64,000 nucleotides of DNA from Acanthosoma haemorrhoidale (taxonomy: Eukaryota; Arthropoda; Insecta; Hemiptera; Acanthosomatidae), in NCBI GenBank assembly GCA_930367205.1, contig OV884015.1, positions 2,852,001-2,916,000 of the forward strand, written 5' to 3'. The translations under genes were made by a program, and so were the position numbers. The notes under the pieces were generated by a model. That model was not told the DNA's origin. It was given only the letters and a program-made list of their open reading frames with translations, and ran no database searches. Below, piece after piece: positions 26,401 through 35,400 of the stretch. The first letter of the stretch is position 1. Every line of letters starts with the position of its first letter.

Positions 26401-29400
26401 AGTGAACGAAGATCCTTCTGAAGTTCAGTTCTACCTGCATTGCATTCTGACAGCTTTTCATTCGTTTTCGTAACTGCTGTTACCATCAATTCTCGACATC
26501 GCTTTTTTACAAGATCATAAACCCTGAACATAAAATAAATACATCAAGAAGTAAAAAACACAAATTATATTATGAGTAAATGAGAAACACAAAACGTTAA
26601 TATTGGTTTGTTACAATCGTGCTTATATAAAACACTCACTTTCATAACAAAAATTTAGAAAAAACTAAGAAAGAAATGGTATATATATTATTACTACTTA
26701 AAAACATAGAAAAGAACTGATAAAGTAGTTTCAATCTCAGTCAACTGATATCAAAGAACGAAAATAATAAATCAAAAAGAGAATACATAATCACTAGTTA
26801 AATAAAAAACTTCCACCTAAGTTACACAAAGTTTACACGATCGAAGGCGATCTTAACAGCAAACATACAGACTGGGACTGCAGATGCACCCTACAAACTT
26901 TACAATGGACTACAATTATTGACATTAACAGAGAATTTATGACAACAAGTATCACCCCCAGACAAACCACTTTCTATCTAACACAAGCTACTGCAGTCCG
27001 CCAAGAGAATGCCTCCGAGTAGAGGGACACAACATATTTTCCGTTCCTCTTCATCTTACCCTCCACCCACCTAACTAGCTAATAATGTACCGACCTACCG
27101 GCGTCACCGATCTTTTGACTCTTGGACTTGAAGGGCCAAGTTAGATGGTAGTGAGACATTTCAATGCCATTCTCTTAGCGAACAAACTGTAGATACAGAC
27201 CAGGCATACTGGACATGGCATTAATTCATAACTTCACACTTACTCTCTATATCGTCACCCTATTAATGACCTGACTCAGACCACCTCCCTGTTCTTTCTC
27301 TTTTAAGGGTACGAGCACAGACAAATACAGCATTACCCAAACTGTAAACAGCCTAGGTCAAAACTAAAATGAATTAATATTAGCTAGCATAATGCCACAC
27401 CAATAATCAGAAAGAAAAAAAAATAATCAGAAAACATTCTTTTAACTAAACTATAACTCCATGCCTCAAATGGGAAGGTTATCATCTAAGAATTTAATAC
27501 AAAATATATTTTAAGTAATCTTACATGTCAAACATTTCTTTTATCTGTTTTATAAGGTTTCTTTTCAACTCTTCCAGTTTTTTCTCTCTTGATGCTACTT
27601 TATCTAAGGCTGAAGAAAGAACAATAGAATGATACCTGGAAAAAAAAAAAAAACTTGAATTTAAAATATTCATGTTAGTCTCCTTAGCAGGCAGAGTAGG
27701 GCAGAGAACAAACAAGTCCTCTGGACGAAGTTAATGTGAAATCTCAAGAGACAGTGGAGAAAAACAAATGCCCATAAATACATTTTTTGTTTACTTTATA
27801 GGACATACCCCTTTTTAAAAGTATTAAATAAATTTTATACATTTTCTTTTCCCGTTATATGCCCTCAATGTTTAAGATTGTTTTCTGGTAGTTTATTTTC
27901 AGCGATTAGAAGAAATAATTAAATGATTTACTACAATCAAAGTATTGGGTCTACAATAGAGGAAATGCTGAAACCAAAAATTTAACCAAGGATGTGTGTG
28001 CTGGTGAACTTGAGACCATTGGTTAATTTGACATGGAATGACTCATGTACTAACCAATAATAATAATAATAATAACAACAAGCCTTTACAACATCCTTCA
28101 CTCTCAAATAAACTAATTTATACCACATTTAACTCATATTAATTTAAACATTATGAAATAAACTGCTATACCATATAATTTTTTTATTTATGTCCAATGT
28201 GTTGTGGAATACATCTTAAAATGTAAAATTGATTGAATCTTTTTTCTTGTTTATATATAAATACACCATGCTATAGAACAGGCATACAGATAATCAGTGC
28301 TTATTAATCTTTTTTCTATAATTTTATAATATTAGCGCATACTCAATTCAAATAAATTTGAGGGTTTATTAAACTAGCATTATCAAAATTTATGGTTTAC
28401 CAATAAAACATGAAAAATAAATTACTAATTTGATCTAATATCAAAAATAAACGAACAGTAACCTACTCAATTTTCTTGAAAAAGTTGTAAACTTCTTTTT
28501 TGGTCTCATCGATTCTGTCAGAAACAAAGTCATATTTGTGGTCCCTATGAAGTTCTAATTGGCAATCACGGCAGGTCATTGCATGGCATGTATGACAGAC
28601 GATCGTCAGTTGGTTCTATAAGGAAAAAAAAAAAAATTTATTCACAACCCTTGTATATTAAATAATTACAAAATTTTAAAGCTTTATTATTTCAGTAATC
28701 ACAACAATCATTATTAATCAGGAAGTTGGGAGTATTTTAAAAAAGATGTATGATTTTTGTTGGGGGCCAAGGTGCACAAAATTAAAAAAAATCAATAATA
28801 GTGAAATCCCCGAGCACCCTAGTAATATGTGCCGATTCCGTTACCTCTCATTGTAGTATAACTCGAGCTGAAGGCAATATTGAACAATAATTACTCTAAT
28901 AAGAATTGTGAAAGAAAATTTGGCCAATGCTTAACAATAAATTTATTTGAAAAATAAAGCATACATATATAATGCCAAACCACATTAATTCCAATTTTCT
29001 TTTCATAAACAAAATAAAATCATGAACCTTCTAAGTTAATAATTAAATTCAATTAAACAAAATAAAATCGTGAATTTTCTAATTAATAATTAATTCCTAA
29101 TTTAATTTTGTTTTGGAGAGAGAGAGAATAGCGCAAATAAAAATTGTTGGGTCTGACCTCTCAATCTGTGATAATGTCGTCGTCTTCTTCTTAGTGTTGA
29201 ACCTGGCAATTTGATGCAGTGTCGGCAGTCCTCTGATAAGATGAAATCTCAAGTTGGATTTCTCCAACTTCCACATCCCATTTAAGTGCGAAATCATTCG
29301 CAAATTTAGAGAATGTAAAGGCCGTTCAGGCAAGATGGCATAGTTTCAATGGCTTGATCTAGCAATACTGACTTAAGATAATCCTTTACGTACACGTACA

Positions 29401-32400
29401 GTAAACAATAACAACTGTTCTCTTCCCTAACTCTCTCTCTCTCTACCGTCTCCTATTTATTGTCTCTCTCTCTCTCTCTCTCTCACACATTGCTCTTTTC
29501 TTATCGATATCAAATCCATAACATCAACATAAACAAAACAAACCAAATTTATTTCACAACTCATTTATAAAAAAAAAAAAATTAACTTTTATTTTCGATT
29601 TACGTAATTAAATAATATCAAAATAAAGGAATTCGACTCAGTTCTATTTACATTATTTTAGTCGGCCTTTCATACATACCGCCCACCTAAAATATTTGAT
29701 TTTACTTTGTGTCGTTTAACATTGGAAGGGGGGCGAGATTGGTCCTCTTAAGTAATCCGCCGGCGCACTTTATTGTTGCGACCCTCACAATACCATCATC
29801 TCCAGAATGGAGCTCAACAAGTCTGCCCAAGTTCCAATTCAGAGGCATGGCATTGGTGTTCTTGATCATCACTAAATCTCCTACTTTGAGCATAGAAGAT
29901 GAGTTTGTCCATTTTACTCGTGCTTGTAGTAAATGAATGTACTCATTACTCCAACGTCGCCAGAAGATCTGAGTAGCATTCTTAATGAGCTGCCATCTGG
30001 ATTGTCTGTTTTCATTGATTTCAGTTACATCCTTCTCTGGTGGAGCAATTAATGATGAGCCAATTAGAAAATGCCCCGGTGTCAGGTAATCGAAGTTGTC
30101 TGGATTCCCAGATATTGTGCAAAGGGGTCTAGAATTAAGGACCGCTTCAATTCTTGAAAATATAGTTGAAAGTTCTTCAAAGTTAAATGCTCTGTCACCC
30201 AATGTTTTTCGGAGATGTGTTTTGGCTGATTTTACCGCAGCCTCCCAAAGCCCTCCAAAGTGAGGTGAGGCTGGGGGGTTAAAATGCCACTGTATGCCCT
30301 GCCCTGAAGCATGAGTGGCCAGTATTTCCATAGTGTCTGTCTTCCTATACCACTCAATCAGTTCTCTTAATTGACGAGCTGCTCCTACAAAATTGGTTCC
30401 GTTGTCAGAATAAATATGAGTTGGCAGACCCCTCCTGGCAACAAACCTATCAAATGTTGCTAAGAATGCTTCAGTTGTGAGGGCGGACACTAATTCCAAG
30501 TGTACATCCTTTACCGCCATGCACACAAAGACGCATAGATATGCCTTTGAAACTGGAGCGTTTTTACGTTGACTGAGTTTTATTGCAAAAGGCCCTGCAA
30601 AGTCGACTCCAACCATTAAAAAGGGGCGTCCTTGGTTCACCCTGGACAATGGTAAGTTACCCATGAAAGGATTTTCGGGTTTGGCCTTCATTTTAAAACA
30701 TCTAAGACATCTCCAAATTATCTTTCTTATTAAGCTTCTTATACGAAATATATAAAACTTTCTTTGAATATTAGATTGTAGTGCCTTTGGTCCCAAATGA
30801 AAATATTGGTGATGAACGTGGTCAATTAAGAGAGTGGTGAAAGGGGCCTCGGAAGGCAGTAAAAAAGGATGTTTAGTTTCATCTGGTAATTGTGCATAAG
30901 CCAGTCTCCCGCCCACCCTACAAGTCCAGATTTGTCTTGGAAACAAGCAAGGGCTTTAAATCGAGGAGAGTTATTTGTTTTAGTTCCAAAATCAAAATCT
31001 TCAACAAAATATTGACGCTGAGTTTCTCTCATTAAATAATTTGTAGCTTCATCTAATCTGACAATTGTCAGTGCGTCAGTTTCTCTTTCATGGATTTTGG
31101 ATATGACATTTCTTATAAACCGAAAGACATATGCCATAACTCTTATCATTGTACGATAATGAGGAAACCTTGTCAGGAGTGATGTTATCAAATTTTCCCC
31201 TTGTGAAGATAGAAGACATACGGCTGCTTTGAGTTCGGGTAGATCTAACAAAACGTCTGGTTTCATGTTCATCCAACAAGGGCCTTTCCACCACAAGTTA
31301 TTTTCCTTTAAGGATGTCGCAAATGTTCCGCGAGATGCAATATCTGCAGGATTCTGTGATGATGGAACATGATTCCACTGCTGCGGATCAGTGTTTGACA
31401 GAATGTAACTCACTCTATTTGCTACATAAGTTTTTAATTGACTTGGGAATTTAAGAAGCCAGCTGAGAACTATTGTGGAATCAGTGAACAACATGATGGT
31501 CTTAATTGCATGGCGTTCGATAAACTCTGAAATTGATAGAATTAACTGCGTTAATAAATAGGCGGCACATAGTTCGAGGCGGGGTATGCTTATGGTTTTA
31601 ATTGGTGCAAGTCTTGTCTTCGCCTTCAACAGAAATGTACGAACATCTGTACTTGTTTCGATATGTTGTAAATAAATCACTGCTGCATACCCTTTCTTGG
31701 AAGAATCACAAAACCCAAAGATTCGAGCCTTGCCTTGGTTGGTTCGAATCCAGCGTGGAACCTTAGTCTGGTTCACATTACTTAAATCTCTTAGGAATGT
31801 TAACCAATTGTTAATTATTTCTTTTGGTGGAGTGTCATCCCAACTCAATTTTAATAGGCACAGCTGTTGCAGGAATGCTTTAGCAAACAGTATTACGGGT
31901 GCTAATAAACCCAGAAGATCAAAAAGACGTGCTATTGTGGAGAGCATAGTTCGCTTGGTGATTTTGTCCTCGGTGACTGAATCCACCTGGTCAACCTCAT
32001 ACGAGAAACAATCTGATTTGCAGTCCCATAGCATTCCTAGAACCTTCGTTGGAGCCTCCATAGGGAGAAATCCTACTTGAGCTCTTGCATCACTAGTCAC
32101 TGTTTTTAAAAACTGCTCACAATTGCTTGCCCATTTATGAACTTCAAAACCAGCTGTTTGTAGTAATGAAATCAATTGGGACTTCAAGTCTAAGGCTTCA
32201 TCTAACGAATTACTTCCTGTAATGATATCGTCGACGTAAACGTCTTCTATTAATAATCGACTAGCCAGTGGAAATCTATCGCCTTCGTCCTCAGACAGTT
32301 GCTTGAGAACTCTCAAGGCTAGATAAGGGGATGAAGAAAGACCGTAGGTTAATGTGCACAATTGATAAATTTGTATTGCTTCCTCTGGTGAAAACCTCCA

Positions 32401-35400
32401 TAGAATATGCTGAAACTGTCTATCTTGGGGTCTGACTTGAATTTGGCGAAACATCTTCACAAGGTCTGTACAGAATGCAATTTGGTGAGCCCGGAAGTTC
32501 AAAAGTATTGTGCTAATATCGCATTGTAATTTTGGTCCTACTAGCAATTTATCATTTAAAGATCCTAACAATGTTGGCATGGAGGCATCAAAAACTACTC
32601 TTATTTTCATTTCTGAATTGGCTGGTGAAATACGCTTAAACACCGCATGATGGGGTATTATGTAAGCAGAATCTGAAAGTGCGGGCTCCATGTGTCCAAG
32701 CTCAATGTACTCCTTCATAAATTCATGGTATTGGGTCTTCAAGGATGCTTGTTTAGAGAATTTAAATTCTAAGTTATAAAATCTTTTCATGGCTAAATTC
32801 TTGAAACAGCTGAACTTCGGGTTCGGGTCACGAAACGGCAAGGCTACCATGTATCGCTCACATGGTAACCGTTGAAAATTGGTTCTGAAATGTTCTTCAC
32901 AAATAGTTTCAAATGGGTTAATGTTGTTGGTAAGTAGTGGCTCCTCCAGTTCCCAAAATCTTCTTAAAGTCTGTTCCACATTCGATGTGTCAGTTATACT
33001 TAGGCATAGGCCTATGGTAGGCTCAAATTCCAGATATGGAACCCCTAACACTACGTGACCAAAAATTGTCAGCAAGGTCCCAAATTGATCTGATACCTTT
33101 AACGGAGGCTCGTTGCACAAAATTTGTAAATACAGATCAGAACCTAGTAAAAATTCAATTGGCCTTGATTGCCAAAATTGATCGTCAGCCAAATTAATCG
33201 TTCTAAAATATTCACAAAGTGAAGATGGTAACGGAGTTAAGGGCAAATTTGAGGTGATTGATGGCATAACTAAAGCATCAGTTTTAAGAATTTTCCTTTC
33301 ATTTTGAAGAGGACTAATATGACATCGAATTATGCCTTTTGAAGACGGTATCTGCGTAAGACCAACTCCTGTCACGTTACGTTTTTTAGGTGACCATGTG
33401 AGTCCAAGGCGACGAGCGCAACTCACAGTGATAATAGAAAATTGTGATCCAGAATCTATCACAATTCGTACGGGTTCTAGATTCCCTTTCCAATTTTTAA
33501 TATTAACGATGGCTGTTCCTAATAAGACGGTCTTAGAACCAGCAGTTGTAGCCACGACCCCTTCTGTCTCCATTTCATTTGGTTGAGTAGCTGATGATTG
33601 GTCTGAAGAAGGAGTTTGAGGATTATTGAGTTTTCCAGTTGTCAATCTTAATTTAATGGCCTCATGAATTAGGGTATGGTGCTTATTCTTACATTGGAAG
33701 CAAACGTAATTTGATGTACAATTGTTTACAGTATGACCATCCCGAAGGCAATTGAAGCACAAGTGTTCCTTTCGAACAATGTCTATTCTTTCCTTAGGTG
33801 GGAGTGCTTTAAAGGTAAAGCATTTAAACAACAAGTGGTTTTGTCTACAGTACGAGCAATTATATCTTTGAGGTTTGATTATCGAAGGATGTTAATATTT
33901 TAGGCCGATTCACGGCAGAAACATTTGGTTTGGCACGAACAGAGATGGCTATATTCGGATCGGAAAGTTCCAGGATTTGACAACGTTGTTGAATAAATGT
34001 AATCAAGGAGTCGTAAGTTGGAAATTCTTGTCCTTGCTGCTTTTCTTCGTATAGTTTACGGGTTTCTTGATCTAGGCATTCAACAGCTAAATGTAATTTA
34101 AGGAAGTCAGCTTCTTTGGCTATTTCGAGAGCCTTTAGTGCTGAAAAGTTTTCTGCAACTGTTTTCAAAAACGATCGTAAATACGTAAGGTTATTTACGG
34201 GGGAACTAACTGGTTTGAATTGACGTATTTTTTGTAAGTAAACGGAGCCGAGAATACGTTTATTATTAAACCTAGTATTCAACGCTGCCCACGCCGCGTC
34301 GTAATTATCTGCTACCAGTGGAAATGCTGATACTATCTGAAGAGGTTCATCTTTTAATGATCCAATCAAGTGGTGAAATTTTTCAATACGAGTCAAAGCT
34401 GATTCATCATGTACCAAGGACAGAAATACATCTCTAAACTGAGGCCATTTAAGGATATCTCCATGAAAGCTTGGAATATTAATTTTTGGTAGATGAGTCC
34501 GAGCATTAGAGGTAATTGTAGCATCAAGCATGGTAGTGGCGTCATGAACGGTTGTTCCTGACACTTGAATACCTGACATAGAAGTTTGCGCTGGCTGAGG
34601 AATAGGATGCATTATTGTCTCATAAATATTGTTACAATCGTAGACGCAATTTTTTGCATGAGAATAATGCTTTTCTTCATAGGGGAAGTCCTTTGGTTCC
34701 TTATTCAATAACAAATATATTTCCTGCAATGATTCCCAGGATTGGACAAATTAGGTGTATACGTTTTCTAAACATTTATATTTTCCTCTGAATGCTGGAA
34801 ACGCATTTAAATCGTCCTTTGCAGCCTTTGCGTCCTTTCTAATTGCTTGAATCTTGAGGTACAGCTGAGTAATCTTTTGCTTTAACAGGTCTCCCCGTTG
34901 TTCCAGAGTCAGTTCCGGCATTTTAGGAAAACCTATCAAATTAAAACTAGTCGTGAAATAAGTGATAAGCGGATCCGGCCCGGAGGACCAGTGTTGGGGG
35001 CCAAGGTGCACAAAATTTAAAAAAATCAATAATAGTGAAATCCCCGAGCACCCTAGTAATATGTGCCGATTCCGTTACCTCTCATTGTAGTATAACTCGA
35101 GCTGAAGGCAATATTGAACAATAATTACTCTAATAAGAATTGTGAAAGAAAATTTGGCCAATGCTTAACAATAAATTTATTTGAAAAATAAAGCATACAT
35201 ATATAATGCCAAACCACATTAATTCCAATTTTCTTTTCATAAACAAAATAAAATCATAAACCTTCTAAGTTAATAATTAAATTCAATTAAACAAAATAAA
35301 ATCGTGAATTTTCTAATTAATAATTAATTCCTAATTTAATTTTGTTTTGGAGAGAGAGAGAATAGCGCAAATAAAAATTGTTGGGTCTGACCTCTCAATC

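Noticed and set aside
26860..27350. GC-richer intronic block
   Set aside because: Probably old transposon sequence, but no protein motif or internal repeat was recognised.
31697..33586. Plus-strand frames of 127 and 84 codons inside the BEL element
   Set aside because: Shadows of the minus-strand pol frame.
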